NCBI RefSeq assembly: GCF_007744515.1
Contig: NZ_CP036268.1
Location: 2,395,712 to 2,459,711, forward strand
Origin: Stratiformator vulcanicus
GTDB taxonomy: Bacteria; Planctomycetota; Planctomycetia; Planctomycetales; Planctomycetaceae
Direction: 5' to 3'
DNA length: 64,000 nt
The notes below the pieces were generated by a model that searched no databases, was not told the DNA's origin, and saw only the letters and a list, made by a program, of their open reading frames with translations. This document shows, in pieces, positions 53,801 to 58,317 of the stretch. Positions within the stretch are counted from its first letter, which is position 1. Each line of letters opens with the position of its first letter. The position numbers were made by a program, and so were the translations under genes.

Positions 53801-56800
53801 CACCTCGACGAACGCCGGCCCGATCCGCACGCGAGTCGCGAACATCGAAGCAACGCTGGGCAACGTGGGAACAGCGGCCGAACGGCTGCCGATCGAACTC
53901 GTCGAAAGCAACGGCCTCGGCCACGGTCTCACTATCGTCGCCGGCGGCGACATCTTCGCCGACCTGACGGGAATCCTCCGTGACGACTCGATCGTCGACT
54001 TCACGACGACGATCGACACGATCTCCGCCGGCGGGAACGCCGATGTGCTGCTTCAGGACGCGATCCGACAGACGCCGGTTAAGGGGGCGCTCGGCCCGAT
54101 CCTCGTCGACGTGATCCGCGAAGGAATCAGCGATCTGGAGGTCGAAACGAAGTTCCGGCCCGATATCCCGACCGGCGGACGAGAGTTCCCGCTCACGATC
54201 GACGGCGTCGCGCCTGGGACGCCGATCGAGAGCACCTATGATTTCGGCCTGATCGAGGCCGACGGCAACATCACGGTTGTCGCCGCTCCCGTCTCGACAT
54301 TGATCGAACTTGTTGCGAACACGGACCTGCTCGGCAGCGGCCACATCGTCGCCTCAACGAACGGCGACGTGACGTTGACCGAGGTGAACGACGCGATGCG
54401 CGTGCTTGACGTTCAGTCGACCGAGAGCAACGTGCAGCTAATCGTGCCCGAGACCGCGGGCGACACAGACGATTTCATCCTCATCGACGGCGGAAGCATC
54501 GCCACTCCACTGGGAGCGATTGAGATATTCGTCGGCGACGATGTCGACCTCTCCGCGACATCCACGATGTCAGCGCTAGGCTCGATCGAAATTGAAGTCG
54601 ATCAGGAGCAGTCAGGAACCGATGATGGCTCAACGATGGCCATTCGGGGCCTCATGACGGCGGACGTGGTCTCGGTCCTCAGCGGCGATAACGCGGATCA
54701 GTTGCTCGTCGAGGATCTCATCGGCGGACCTGCGACTCCTTTCAACTTCCAAACCGGCGGCGGGAACGATCTCATTAACGCTGCCCGCGTGCAGACCGTC
54801 GCAACCTTGGCTTTTAACTCCGGCGACGGCGACGACAACGCGAATCTGCGTGAGATCAGCGTGACCGGCTCACCGGGAATCGGCATCGATTTCGTAGCTG
54901 GTGAGGGTTCCGATGTTCTTGAAATCAGCGACTCCGAAGTTGCCGGTTCGAGCGCCACGGGCGTCTCAATTGATACGGGAGACGGCGAAAACGAAATTTC
55001 GATCAATCGCGTTAACGTCTGCGATGCCGGGCAGACCGGCATCGCAGTCCAAGGCGGTGACGAAGCTGACAACGTGGAACTGACTGACGTCGTAATTAGT
55101 GCGTCAGGTTCGACCGGCATCGAAGTCAGCGCCGGTGAAGGCAACAACGCCAGCAGCTTTAAGAACATCAGCGTTGACCAAGCCGGCCAGAACGGCATTC
55201 AATTCGTCGCCGGTGATGATGCCGATGTCGTCGAACTGCAAACCATCGCAGTCACGGAGTCGAAAGGTACCGGAATCGACATCTCGGTGGGCAATGGTGC
55301 CAACCGGACCGAACTCGACGACGTCACGGTCACCGGAGCAGGTAACAGAGGCGTTTCTGTCCAAAGCGGTAATGAAGCCGACAAGGTAGAACTGACTGAC
55401 GTCTTCATTAATGCGTCAGGCACGATAGGTATCGAAATCAACGCGGGTGACGGCAACAACTCCGGCAGCTTTGAGAACGTGAGCGTTGACCAGGCTGGTC
55501 AAGAAGGCATTAAGTTTGTCGCCGGTGACGATGCCGATGTCATCGAACTGCAGACCATCGCGGTCACGGAGTCGACAGGTACCGGAATCGACATCTCGGT
55601 GGGCAATGGTGCTAACCGGACCGAACTCGACGACGTCACGGTCGCCGCGGCAGGGGACAGGGGTATCGCCGTCCAGGGCGGCGGCGAAGCCGACAATGTT
55701 GCACTGACTGATGTCTTAATCAACGCGTCAGGTTCGATCGGCATCGATGTTAATGCGGGTCGAGGGAACAACTCCGGCAGCATTGAGAACGTGAGCGTTG
55801 ACCAGGCTGGTCAAGAAGGCATTAAGTTCGTCGCCGGTGACGATGCCGACGTCGTCGGACTGCAATCTATCGCGGTGACCAGATCGACACGTACGGGTAT
55901 CGACATGTCAGTTGGCGACGGAGCCAATCAATCCAATCTTAAAGACATCGTAGTTCTCGGTGCTGGCAACAAGGGCGTCGCTGTTCAGGGTGGTAGCGGG
56001 ACCGACAGCGTTGAAATGATGAATGTATTTATCGGCCAATCAGGTTCGACCGGAATCGAAGTCGATGCTGGCCACGGGAACAACTCCGGCAGCTTTAAGA
56101 GCGTCAGCGTTTTCCAGGCCGGTCAGAGTGGCATCCAGTTCGTTGCAGGTAACAACGCCGATACCGTCGAACTGCAATCCATCGCGGTGGTCAATCCGAC
56201 AGGCACGGGTATCGAAATTTCAATCGGCGACGGTGCCAACCAGTCCGAACTGAAAGAAGTCACTGTCACCGGGGCCGGAAGCCGGGGAATCAACATCGGC
56301 GGCGGTAGTGGATCGGACTCCATTGATTTGGCGAACACTTTCGTGACCGACTCGAATGAGTCAGGCATCGTTGTTGATAGCGGATCGGATGGAATAGACA
56401 GTCTGCGGGCGATTCAAACCGAGGTGCACCGCGCAGGTAAGCGCGGCTTGGTTGGCACGGGACTAAGCAACGTCTTGCTGGAGAAGAACGAGTTCTCGGC
56501 GAACGGCGAACATGGACTGCATCTCGGAGCAGTCGATTCGGTCGCAACGCTTGTTGAAGTCACGACAATCGACAATGGCGGGCATGGCTTCGTTGTTGAA
56601 GCGGTGCCGGAATTGAACACGACCGACCTGACTCACATCGGTAATGCCGGTTTGGGTGGGGTCGTCGGCGTGTTTCAGGCCGGTGAACCCACAATGATCA
56701 CCGAATGGAACTCAGTGCTGACGACCGGCTCGGCCCGCGATCTCGTCGTCCTCTCGCCGGACACTCTCTCACACCAACGAAACGGACTCCTCCAGGATCT

Positions 56801-57950
56801 GATCGTTTACAATGGCGTTGATACTCTTAATGCCGCGTTCCGATCCGGCACAGATCAAGTCGATGTCTTCCCGAGTCCGCGTACGTTCTTCAATCTGGCG
56901 GGCGACTCACCCGGCCCGGCAGATGACACCGACCTCCTGCGAATTGATATCGCCGGGACCATCCCGCAGACGATTTCGAGCGGGGCTGGCGGCAATGGAT
57001 TTGTCACCTTTCTTGATGGTTTCCTAAAGATCACATTTACAAGTTGGGGCTTTCAAGCTCTCACCTTCCATCCGCCATTTCCGGGCGGAGGAGCGACTGC
57101 GGTCGATACCTCCGCGGTCGACTCACTAAGCTCATCAAGCAGCACCACTACACCGCCGCCGATCTTCGCCGGGTCTTCTGACGGCGAATCGACCTTCGGT
57201 TTCCGTGGCTTCGTCTTTCCGGATGATCCGTCAAGCACGGTCTCTCCGAAGGTCATTACTGACTCGGTGATCAAGTCCGGCATCACAGAACAACTTCATA
57301 TTGTGGCTGCGATTGAGGGAGGCGATTCCGAGTGGGCGACACTTGCGATCACAATCGAAGACGGCGAGTTACGAATCGATCCGAACGATGTGCAGGAGTT
57401 CTTAGAGAAGCTTGGCACCGGAGAATTCGAGCTGTCGCTCTTGTGGTACGGTCGCGAAGAAACACTTTCGATTGAGTTGGATACGGACTCGCCGGAATCC
57501 GCCGATGAGCTGGAGCAAATCGTCGACCAGCTTCAAAAGCGTCTCAACGAAATCTCCGCTTCCGCCGACAAGGAAGACGCGGAAGAACCAGATGAAGAAA
57601 AACAATCCGAAACAGAGGACGATGCCGACGGAGATGACGTTTCCGTGACTCCGGCTGACACTCCGGTCGAAGAGCAGCCGATCGCGGTCTCGGCGACCCG
57701 CACTGCACCGCTTGCCTACTGGCGTCACCGAGCATTAAGAAGTGCTGATGGGCACGGCGTTGAGCTTTCTGCTGTCGACGATTTTGAGAAGGATGGCTTA
57801 CGTGAGTCCGCAAATGATCAAGAAACTTCGGCTGAGATAAGTCCAGGAACGTCGGCAGCGATTTGTGGCGGCTACTCAAGCGCTATTGCTTTGGGTTTGG
57901 CCAGAAGAAATCGCAAATCGGGCAGAAAGCAAACGAAGATTTATAGCTAA
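29847..57950 (+). CDS. Giant repeat surface protein, 9,367 residues (LEPR-XLL, DUF4347)
   Basis: One uninterrupted gene of 28.1 kb encodes about 0.9 MDa. Residues 1-45 are a basic leader ending FDVLEDRTMLAGD, the planctomycete LEPR-XLL-type motif. Residues ~109-265 are DUF4347 (RRIVFVDSAL...VHILSHGNEG...ILLYGCDLADGE). Then come five ~75-residue GSWLDDGF repeats (~540-915), long beta-strand repeats with IGENA/VTA pattern, a Gly-rich block (~2990-4550), GHGL...GD repeats (~5170-5780 and later), and a beta-helix block of 26-residue units (~8345-8840). The end has an acidic coiled stretch and a short hydrophobic segment followed by ARRNRKSGRK, a possible membrane or sorting anchor. I noticed only four cysteines. 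The role is inferred to be a cell-surface adhesin or fibre; neighbours suggest dedicated export. Confidence 0.95.
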   Translation: MNPLHLFRRSRSATESEGSTRPRRRRDDIPLAFDVLEDRTMLAGDGVVFAPDAAAADDFGGGIFESAPALLAEESSAENSGDDGAEAADEFDAPTEELNAQPGHQQTRRIVFVDSALADHEDLIASVTEDDAPVDVYLLDGSRDGIEQIGEILSGYFDLEEVHILSHGNEGRLSLGSTLLDADTLGNYADEIAGWGDALGEGADILLYGCDLADGEAGVGFVQDLAQLTGADVAASNDLTGSSDLGGNWELEVHTGEIGAASTDFAGRFIGYAHSLDLTQNGSVLTIEGDNGNDDVGIRVDEDTGEVEVFGTAGAGTFQSIDTIIFEGFDGDDVLDIRDDLKIPNGLIELDVDGGAGILRILGDERLEISGSIRTQGGDLEIITEEFVANSGTTFSTRDAAPGGASVGNSGDITIIAPKAIFNDDVSLYAQADGFFTGGNIIVDASASLERTLAAVTPLFKDREATAEIQVGTGEWFAENITIRSLAETSKFADIDIDPNAANIIYENFFAHLSEPATTQLTFDDPNHTYTNADAATSGLDLTFSDADPSADQITRATGSWITDGFRAGQTITVSGTASNNGTYRVVSVTDDVLELDASEILADENASGVTVSIRAELTFASNPSGDTITRGAGSWLDENFEVGDFVAVSGSTGNDGYYEITSATAGVLTLATSGELTAEVSSAADLSTPDTISRPSTTGSWLQDGFTPGMRISVVGSLNNDGTYTLLDVKNETLVLRSVDAVVDELRTGVAVSQTVAEISGTPTVTLTPDFDGNDRIVRSAGSWLDDGFQVGQTIILDNFGESDGEYIIAGFDDEQTIVLTSSGEVLDVVIAPVSVSGNPSLTFQFDPDGDRIVRPTGSWLDDGFQAGQFITVEGTVSSDGFYAVQEVTETELILFDTGNFVGSSQSGVSVTANPLVTEVFTDLTDEQIPLVLRDRNGIITNQFFSIDLPDVLVEVNQRFEQLDSLLGAAKAVLTEASSTIRLDGVELVADNNIQINSAANSATTLMAPALKLPSVPLTGLGGTNQFPVAAGFGQSEATAKTRLTGSTSVTAGNLVNVDSTVDNALAISMRVASGLLTGTKARGKIGDLATATPVGTLTKQLPQKLPAPSAAVAYGRGRSEAIASVGNNTEINATSLFVDAQVENNFGVEANSTIIYPEKNLGFGFAISVSDVQSSAEAELGGNVTANEVVVEGSSLNKNNRTVASAVVRDNIILPGPSGAVQGKLSDPNANLEAAGGVLSIGAAVALGFSENFATASINAGADIDAADNVTVRALAEDRHSSSASGGAKTQTKVSIGGAVSFMRYSNEAEAFIGSNATVSAGQDVIVEADAVVPLRTTVSQDVLDAITTYQNLNFDAPEFDAAIDAAEPAASAQNVANEVSEQITYGARTLADLAAGITPFKAFASPSLGVPGFSTSIVNSSASSKSKNSDGLIAISGSASVQLLDNEATAYIGESAVITAGRDVIVDADATAATINVGGMANAKSFFLGLLGGNSTGSSSDNGVVGGTFNGLFYNNAAVARIEDEARIDAGQDARVDAKSDVLTISMTQAGGQSASFAIGGTFTVQEIDADSRASIEETVVLTAGNDLLVNADTTLETAAFSFVLQSGETLAVGAAATINEFDTSSRAMIADTLDSTVSGPATIGSITADNDVSVEADGSQLMINAALAGTNAKGKRVNDQAKKQAGGGLADLLNESGLKDQTNADAGNSLGSLVKDSGLQQGQVGGTSLKDQTTGAKDGKVASLLDKTGVGRKIGEKIGVETSPPTSDGGGNENRSVGIGISGDVAINLLNDDIEAYIDDGIIVRSDADGDLAGDVNVVANGNSTLVGTTLAIAVGGQQKGAGIAGSAAFGLVQRSTRAEIADATVWSHNTNVDAASRDLHLTVTAGGGGATTSTGNTSGDDGSSTGSTTGGTAGAGTGTNNDDSSLSAGVAGSANIHFVFNETTARIGDGVQVTATGDVDVDGSNEVLLLSVAGAVGIAESVGIGSSLEIAVVDNDVEATIGANADIEAAGSVHVTAENVQEMFALAASLAVSTAEFGLTGTGSIQFVDSEAVARIGNNARVLAGGNVEVDARDATLAITVGGGLAIADLGGQDDPSGGGSGGSGGSTFVPATVPGTTGDTTSSTSAGFGATLASTMVFRDVEASIGENASVTALANADPIGDHAGVIVEATAQDRIFTFGASGALANTVTVAASWVPLIFVSDVLAKVGDGAVINGPSDPTEPPRLTALIAPASVDQTVFVNSEQNTLVIAGAGSLGVAKEKAGIGLALNTIVSIRETISEIGEGAQVFAEKDILVNAESQDRFVVFAAGIAGGGEFGGSGALGVFVIVDTTQALIGDGATLEATGNVLVSAMRESLLVPFVGEVTYGGTLGLGLSGNTLVQVTNTLASIGENAKVTADGARADGEAVNGERGTIFGNPDTEAFRGLAVVAASFTDVISTTAGANLGGTVGIAGGAAISTLFESTQAFINDGAAINEADPATNTAADPADGQNVRVLASSDLNLLSIVGQFGGAGNVAVGAAVGVVFALRRTDAEIRASKIRAKDVAALAKSDGDVITITAAGAGTVSTGTQPEDATSQPDVGPGSGGNPSGILIGGHRVNPTQGAGMASFLTTTATQNSAGGSGATAVAVGGSLSGNVLTGRTVAAIRDSEVTATGATTVEATDETLIGSGAGGVAAAGAGGGNGSSDTAAAVGVSLAANVVVNTVDAIVENSDVRSDEGLAVRALAETDVIAVTLAGSAAVGGGSSDSTAGTGAGTVSLNAVVTNTLATVRGDGLVTAENGDLVIEATDRSLIGAGAGAGTFAGAFGSNGATSVAVGAAVSSNSVANDVIAKLDLNGPDGVDVGEDVRISASSEAEVRAAAVGIAGSVGAGSAKSISWSGGGSLSVNVIDLVTEATASSEKIDAGGGVTVVAEEDAVLTSVAGGAAISVTVGATGASGGGIGAALAINTTTGQTRAAIENSAVDATGDILVEATGSSEIIATTIGFAGAGAGGAAGGKTFSGSGSFSGNGIGRDVDAVIIGGSVNSAGAVTVSASDEGLLVTVAGAVSLGVAAGGGGGTAGAAGASITAAVIDRSVTARIEEANVTAVGAVDVTAASTASIGSATIGFAGGGAGGAGGGTAVAAAGAGSVNVINSDIAAQISGGSVTAGVDGVSVKANDQSVIAVIAGAAALAGAGGAGGGTSVQAGASLGVAAIDNSVRATIDDANVTSGGDLVVDAEAASVITLSAIGFGAGGSGGAGGGTNIAAAGSAAGAGIGSTIEASIRGNSDAIAAGVVDVLATDRSAIGVFAGGASGGGAGGAGGGTAVGVGASIAVNALTGDVTAEIVDSSVTATAVSILAESLGVVSVATIGFAGGGSGGVGGGTTVSLAGAGSINTVAKDVTARIGGTSDVTATAGSISVDAFDRTIVTAVAGAGSIGGAGGAGGGTAAQGGASFAINTVAGDVTATIDGGSAAASGDISVEAEGAVTVVVSTIGFAGGGAGGAGGGADISAAGSGSVNTVVAGVEASIKDAVLISAGGSVTVDAKSAADIGVFAGGATGGGSGGAGGGTSVGAAASMAVNTIAEDVSAFIVGAEVIAGTDVAVEAVGRSVVVVATIGFAGGGSGGAGGGIAVGAAGAGSVNVIASSRTASIDQSEIQAIAGSVIVKASDLSVITAVAGAAAVNGSGGAGGGTSVQGGASLVTSAIASTVAADLSNSLITAGTDVVLDAEAASVIVSATIGFAAGGSGGAGGGLQIGAAGSGTGNGIGTTVRAAVTESEVNAGGAVRVTAADTSSIGTFAGGATGGGSGGAGGGVAVGVAASVAVNAVSVDITAQIIGSDVIAVDEVAVSADAATTVVVATIGFSGGGSGGAGGGVAASAAGAASVNTIINNVAASIGDGSSVTSSNSGVTVEATDRSIITTVAGAGSITGSGGAGGGASLQAGASLAVNAIDNEVSATISDTTVSAKESITVDAEAASVVVVATIGFAGGGSGGAGGGGQVALAGSGSGNGIGTNVEASVANSTLTAGTDVIVSAATTSSLGVLAGGATGGGSGGAGGGVAVGADSSIAVNVLTADVIAEIVDSHVTATNDVRVLAESAATVVVATIGFSGGGSGGAGGGAAVTGSGAGSINVVTNTVDASIRGGSTTSTNGAVQVNAADRSFLTVVAGAGAITGSGGAGGGLSTQGGASAATNTVVNHVTASIDAAIVNGASGVTVDAEADTEVIVVTIGFAAGGSGGAGGGVQIAAAGSGSTNFVINDIDAAIRNASVINSGGIVEVHATDNSAIFVGAGGATGGGSGGAGGGAAVGVAGSMAISAVDTTINAVIENTAVTADGVDVRAERNAEIISATIGFSGNGSGGAGGGVAIAGAGAGSINTVTGTIDAGIRDGSTITAGDTGVSVAARDTSRIIASAGAGAISGSGGVGGGVAAQAGASYVVNAVANTITADIADSLVNTTGDVTVTAESDAETIGTSLGFAAGGSGGAGGGVQISGAGSAVGNGTGNTITASIEQSTIDAANVAVTAVDSSKLIGSAGSIAAGGSGGVGGAFGLSVGTSLVLNVANNDVEASIDASVVEATTDVNVSARSEAELISNTVAGSAAVNIAIVSASLAGAGAGSSNVIVGSINASIDGGSTVDAGRDIDVTATDNSLSTAIAGAGALAVSVVGLSAGASISANSVTTDVIATISDAIVSADGRISVIAESDATLVAAAVGGAISSGAAAAGSIAANVLVATVEASVDGTGTLVTDGDLSILATQTSKLGGGSGAAAGGAGVAVGAALTTNDTILQTRAFIEGTAVDAGGDVLVWASADTELISATFSGSVSANLAANGSIAAYVTANETEAFIAAGASVEADGNVAVVAEDNILMGLGAGGISVAGLASAAVSSGTIVTVNRTEARIDDGVVVDAAGGTPAILVPGESGERALRGVAVVARSSEEVITISAGGAIGVLAGGVSGSFTTTSLNETTRAVIGDGARINTNIVAADPTQGVYVLASSETRLIGGAGSVGAGQVAGLGGAIELGVVSKTTEALVGESAILRAAGDVIVAAHSSEEVVSVSGAAAGGTVTGAAAASSSTLLVTTRAVIGERANVNAGDTVLVDAWNESDVALAAGQVGVAAAAAGGATAALGVIDKTTEALISDEAVVVGAGFGDGIANVRTGEFEFSAADDGTNAITNSFRSGAIDGDLDEITVVGHGFETGDEVFFSADGAAVAGLQNGARYFVIRTGSDTFQLAKTEADAIAGTPIDLSSTQAIGTLNRRVAIPPADGGLTGHVDDASNTLRLIGHGFSNGDTVTSADLGNLVAGLDSDRDYFVINATADSFQLSESNGGAVLDIAPTAASATTDFTFSGIDPSTDTIRAERHGFVTGDEVLLTDLGDRVSGLDTKTTYFVIAETENEFKLAATASDAEAGLAIDLEITGTFGEIERVTTSTPAVTFAPDAVDPVTDSIAAADHGLVTGDEVALIGDGLALNGIQSGQRFFVIATSPDTLQLAASLDDALANRAIDLDPAPAVLIREDGTTAEFVAADIDAGAETLTVTGHGLSAGDTVTFENTGTRIGGLLSGETYFVTVLDADTLQFSLTDGGAAVDLGESAAELTLERISGPTAATHPITVAGLDDASNQITIANHGFSDGDQVVLNGIGRSVAGLRDGGRYAVLVDDADTIRLAEVGTSTTLDFTASGIGGRLSVTTPAVAKAVAFTADAVSTGSDVITVADHGLQTGDAVILSGNAADILGKDIDTELFVIRVSDDQFRLALSQADAFAGTAFTDLEANAIEADATFTLSSVGKTGALPDFDSTDVPEFGTSAGTAKTETLHGVGVIAGTQDRVIAVSASVGGAGGLTLQLAGSATIHTGVTRAAIADGASINDVTAAADPRQQVLVAAGSRLERIGVAGNAAGGMVAAAPAADVTTVMHRTEATIGAADVYAADDVSVVAERSEEIAAIAAGLSGSGAAGASGSASVVVIDSTTRARIVDGANVFAEGDVLVSADAETKAIGAGGAAAIGLLGGIGGSATTIIVQKETVAEIESGAVVDAWGSSIAPLTLTDGVRSADGEDIDKRSDIDANGIGVLATSSEEIVAVSLAGAVGLVGGLAGAVTFSYVDSDTRAAIGDGAAINQGADRSGANGASSVYVTAANELSVKAFGGALSAGVVGGLSGGVDVGLLRNDTTAIIGDDAQVFAEGEVHVSALSKKDIASRVVSGSLTGFGGFAGASSVYAIGGDLDANYQADTTGDGEIGSGDDSADALDGTGETDFLAVANGEVDRLLDDGFGTIFEAVAGPEASNEFDPQADVDNNADTLDLSGGTFGIADVDFVNDHVILASGHGLQTGDVVTFTASGTSAIGGLIPGGTYTVIVSGNSVTFEAIDENGTKQTVDLVENAGADPSTIYGVAGHGLSTGDAIIYEAPEGEQSVGGLESGQTYFVSLDAADPSQVGLAATRADAEAGILIDLDATSATGTPHELVALAEGASRAAGTRAVAEAEATDLSTAAGTGSTTSGTTARIGRAVIDAGGRIDVVAADQVSIDQIAGGVAAGSVGIGAGIGILTLNNDVSAVVHRGADLSAGGAITVAADLDQRIAGTSFAGALGGGVALGASVLVVNDSSDTIAELEDAATDSDAVIIRQASDVTIAADSDVDAEFVAAVGSFAFGGGFGASVVDFNASGDTSARGGDRAVVGSDSPVGALTVAADAVVTIGPRGDFTTFGLAIGGGLGGTAGIAEATYDGDVTAAIGRDASVTSAGRTAVTADSSVDMSLASKGGAAGLFAVGVMVANGRVDGLTEAKLEQGATVETQSLLVAASGSHDLNIETTAGSGGVLGGGQGNLATAEVERIIRSSVEPTAEVIAEDAVAVTAASTGEVRADAFGTGVGGAAFIGVSVATATFEPTVEAIVDQAEVTTDGLLTVSATHDSSDRTRANAFSSGGSIGLSGVGAKSRSTAAAEVLATITGGSTATALGGVNVAAASENRSEAKAEGISISGVAAVGAVDPTATADGKTTALVTDGVTLTTDESVAVEAVGTDFSKAISRSTQFGLLTATSESFQDFTTARSRPELTAGIGAAVIDAGRDIRVRAIAKTDADADAESDTASGVNITRVDTRVEFKPTLLAEVAAGADLTAGENVLVEALLNEDVERSDGTFDAAGGVDITDNTITFSDPHGLSSDVTVQYDNAGQTAIGGLEPGVNTGTDEPGTISGTGAIFTPRTNVATHTPTFYAQLFDTNNNPVTFFDDNNVEQPVGAVIDSSGNWEITNPDLQDGETVVIKFFEDARFDDGNSVDTEYFEHDSETRTLSFEVPRTYRAIRFAEGLGANGEPDFDPNKIQLGEAFEPEAVDIGSDQINFGTRHLLRDGDEVIYQPVAAAGGIGGLTAGQSYFVNFIDDQTIELSLTDGGPAVDLTSQGNGRQTLVFDLTSASTGTHELVGIGGAASLVNAPSGDLIATAASEGTNGSVFGTNQNTDAQVDANANVTTLIGTGATITAGNDVTIATNSITMTSATADNDAGGFIASGGADARVNAFSTTLSTIESGVTIEAGGDFQFAAETTQDANLKAFSKGGGLLDDEDSDATASADFLTQAEIASDASIIAETATVESTSSVEASVDSEADAKGGIALAGADGRYYLGSKALDPPNKDPDDDEVRESDRADIDGDDDEAKTLAVVDGAIEARDVSIAAEGGRMNVDVIVDTRASSFGGDTDSEAEVDFNHRAEVVLGATADVTGFRTVELYAGHDSVKTNADAEADTKGVGDSDAEALNRQLTDAIVTTADNGLITTQVLDVITATDVDRFRAQADASVASKTVGGCLFGVCAEVEIALGEVTDSEIAIRKDDREIDFNADVVIASQSDLVIDANGNVVRSDGLVATATADRVIVEQATGGGDGEINFLANSSRSVLKGTGTTVFVSGSDSRFRILNESDKDLEVRDIDVFNVGNKPRVTIDVEQVNTSGSDDFEFLVEGAVLQSEVDIENRGESDVILNGTINNPIGTTTVLNTEGDVTSTNAGPIRTRVANIEATLGNVGTAAERLPIELVESNGLGHGLTIVAGGDIFADLTGILRDDSIVDFTTTIDTISAGGNADVLLQDAIRQTPVKGALGPILVDVIREGISDLEVETKFRPDIPTGGREFPLTIDGVAPGTPIESTYDFGLIEADGNITVVAAPVSTLIELVANTDLLGSGHIVASTNGDVTLTEVNDAMRVLDVQSTESNVQLIVPETAGDTDDFILIDGGSIATPLGAIEIFVGDDVDLSATSTMSALGSIEIEVDQEQSGTDDGSTMAIRGLMTADVVSVLSGDNADQLLVEDLIGGPATPFNFQTGGGNDLINAARVQTVATLAFNSGDGDDNANLREISVTGSPGIGIDFVAGEGSDVLEISDSEVAGSSATGVSIDTGDGENEISINRVNVCDAGQTGIAVQGGDEADNVELTDVVISASGSTGIEVSAGEGNNASSFKNISVDQAGQNGIQFVAGDDADVVELQTIAVTESKGTGIDISVGNGANRTELDDVTVTGAGNRGVSVQSGNEADKVELTDVFINASGTIGIEINAGDGNNSGSFENVSVDQAGQEGIKFVAGDDADVIELQTIAVTESTGTGIDISVGNGANRTELDDVTVAAAGDRGIAVQGGGEADNVALTDVLINASGSIGIDVNAGRGNNSGSIENVSVDQAGQEGIKFVAGDDADVVGLQSIAVTRSTRTGIDMSVGDGANQSNLKDIVVLGAGNKGVAVQGGSGTDSVEMMNVFIGQSGSTGIEVDAGHGNNSGSFKSVSVFQAGQSGIQFVAGNNADTVELQSIAVVNPTGTGIEISIGDGANQSELKEVTVTGAGSRGINIGGGSGSDSIDLANTFVTDSNESGIVVDSGSDGIDSLRAIQTEVHRAGKRGLVGTGLSNVLLEKNEFSANGEHGLHLGAVDSVATLVEVTTIDNGGHGFVVEAVPELNTTDLTHIGNAGLGGVVGVFQAGEPTMITEWNSVLTTGSARDLVVLSPDTLSHQRNGLLQDLIVYNGVDTLNAAFRSGTDQVDVFPSPRTFFNLAGDSPGPADDTDLLRIDIAGTIPQTISSGAGGNGFVTFLDGFLKITFTSWGFQALTFHPPFPGGGATAVDTSAVDSLSSSSSTTTPPPIFAGSSDGESTFGFRGFVFPDDPSSTVSPKVITDSVIKSGITEQLHIVAAIEGGDSEWATLAITIEDGELRIDPNDVQEFLEKLGTGEFELSLLWYGREETLSIELDTDSPESADELEQIVDQLQKRLNEISASADKEDAEEPDEEKQSETEDDADGDDVSVTPADTPVEEQPIAVSATRTAPLAYWRHRALRSADGHGVELSAVDDFEKDGLRESANDQETSAEISPGTSAAICGGYSSAIALGLARRNRKSGRKQTKIYS
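31466..32590 (+). repeat. Five GSWLDDGF repeats in the giant gene (about 225 bp each)
   Basis: Each unit of about 75 residues reads roughly DxIxRxxGSWLxDGFxxGQxI, then a xNDGxYxV segment and LxLxxSGE. Five units follow each other. They look like small beta-sandwich domains and occur only in this part of the protein. Confidence 0.8.
38830..43500 (+). repeat. Gly-rich block: 26 units in a four-unit higher-order repeat
   Basis: I count 26 Gly-rich units of about 61 residues, each with a core like GGGSGGAGGG and ending in xxxASI. Units cycle in fours: TIGFAGGG...AGAGSVN, AGAGSITG...QAGAS, TIGF...AAGSGxGNGIG, and FAGGATGGG...VGVAASIAVN. The TIGF unit of the first type recurs near 39182, 39918, 40658, 41393, 42131 and 42867, a spacing of 735-740 bp. 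The first and last few units are less regular. Confidence 0.85.
45370..47200 (+). repeat. GHGL/GD repeat block in the giant gene
   Basis: About eight units of 55-80 residues share (G/D)HGxxxGDxVxxxxxGxxxxGLxxGxxYFVI and then DxxQLAxxxxxA. More isolated units occur at about 48760-49220 and 51840-52100. They resemble small beta domains common in very large bacterial adhesins. Confidence 0.75.
54880..56370 (+). repeat. Beta-helix block: 78-bp units in a 312-bp higher-order repeat
   Basis: Units of 26 residues with the pattern TGIxxxxGxGxNxxxLxxVxVxxAG fit the rungs of a parallel beta-helix. Four different units make a 104-residue (312-bp) block repeated four times; its GIAVQGG-type first unit starts near 55039, 55351, 55663 and 55975. 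Neighbouring copies are nearly identical in DNA over long stretches, which points to recent duplication. Confidence 0.85.
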
Positions 57951-57960
57951 TCAATCCCTC

Positions 57961-58082
57961 CGGTCCAATGAATGTGTTTCATGTTCCGAATTAGAAAGTT
58001 GGCTCAACTTAGTGCGAGTTCGCCCTCGGTCCAACGAATGTGGTGCACACTCAGAAATCACAAGTCGCCTCAACCTAGAGTG
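57961..58082. repeat. Two imperfect ~67-bp direct repeats after the giant gene
   Basis: CGGTCCAATGAATGTG... followed by GGCTCAACTTAG, and CGGTCCAACGAATGTG... followed by CGCCTCAACCTAG, appear 67 bases apart with about the same inner spacing. The rest of 57951-58317 shows no gene and no clear terminator. Confidence 0.4.
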
Positions 58083-58317
58083 ATCTCCGAACGCTTTCCA
58101 GTGCGAGCGGATCGCCGAAACAGGGGAGTATCAACGGCCATCTGGCACACTCCCGCTTGGCGAAATATCACTCACAACGGTGATCGTCTCGCCGAGGATA
58201 GAATCACAGCCACGGTGAGTCAGCGGAGCAGCCCTACGCCGCCTTCCGCTCGAACGACTTCAACAATCCACCGACGTACGACCTCACGCTGATCTGAACG
58301 ATTGAAATCGTTATTAC

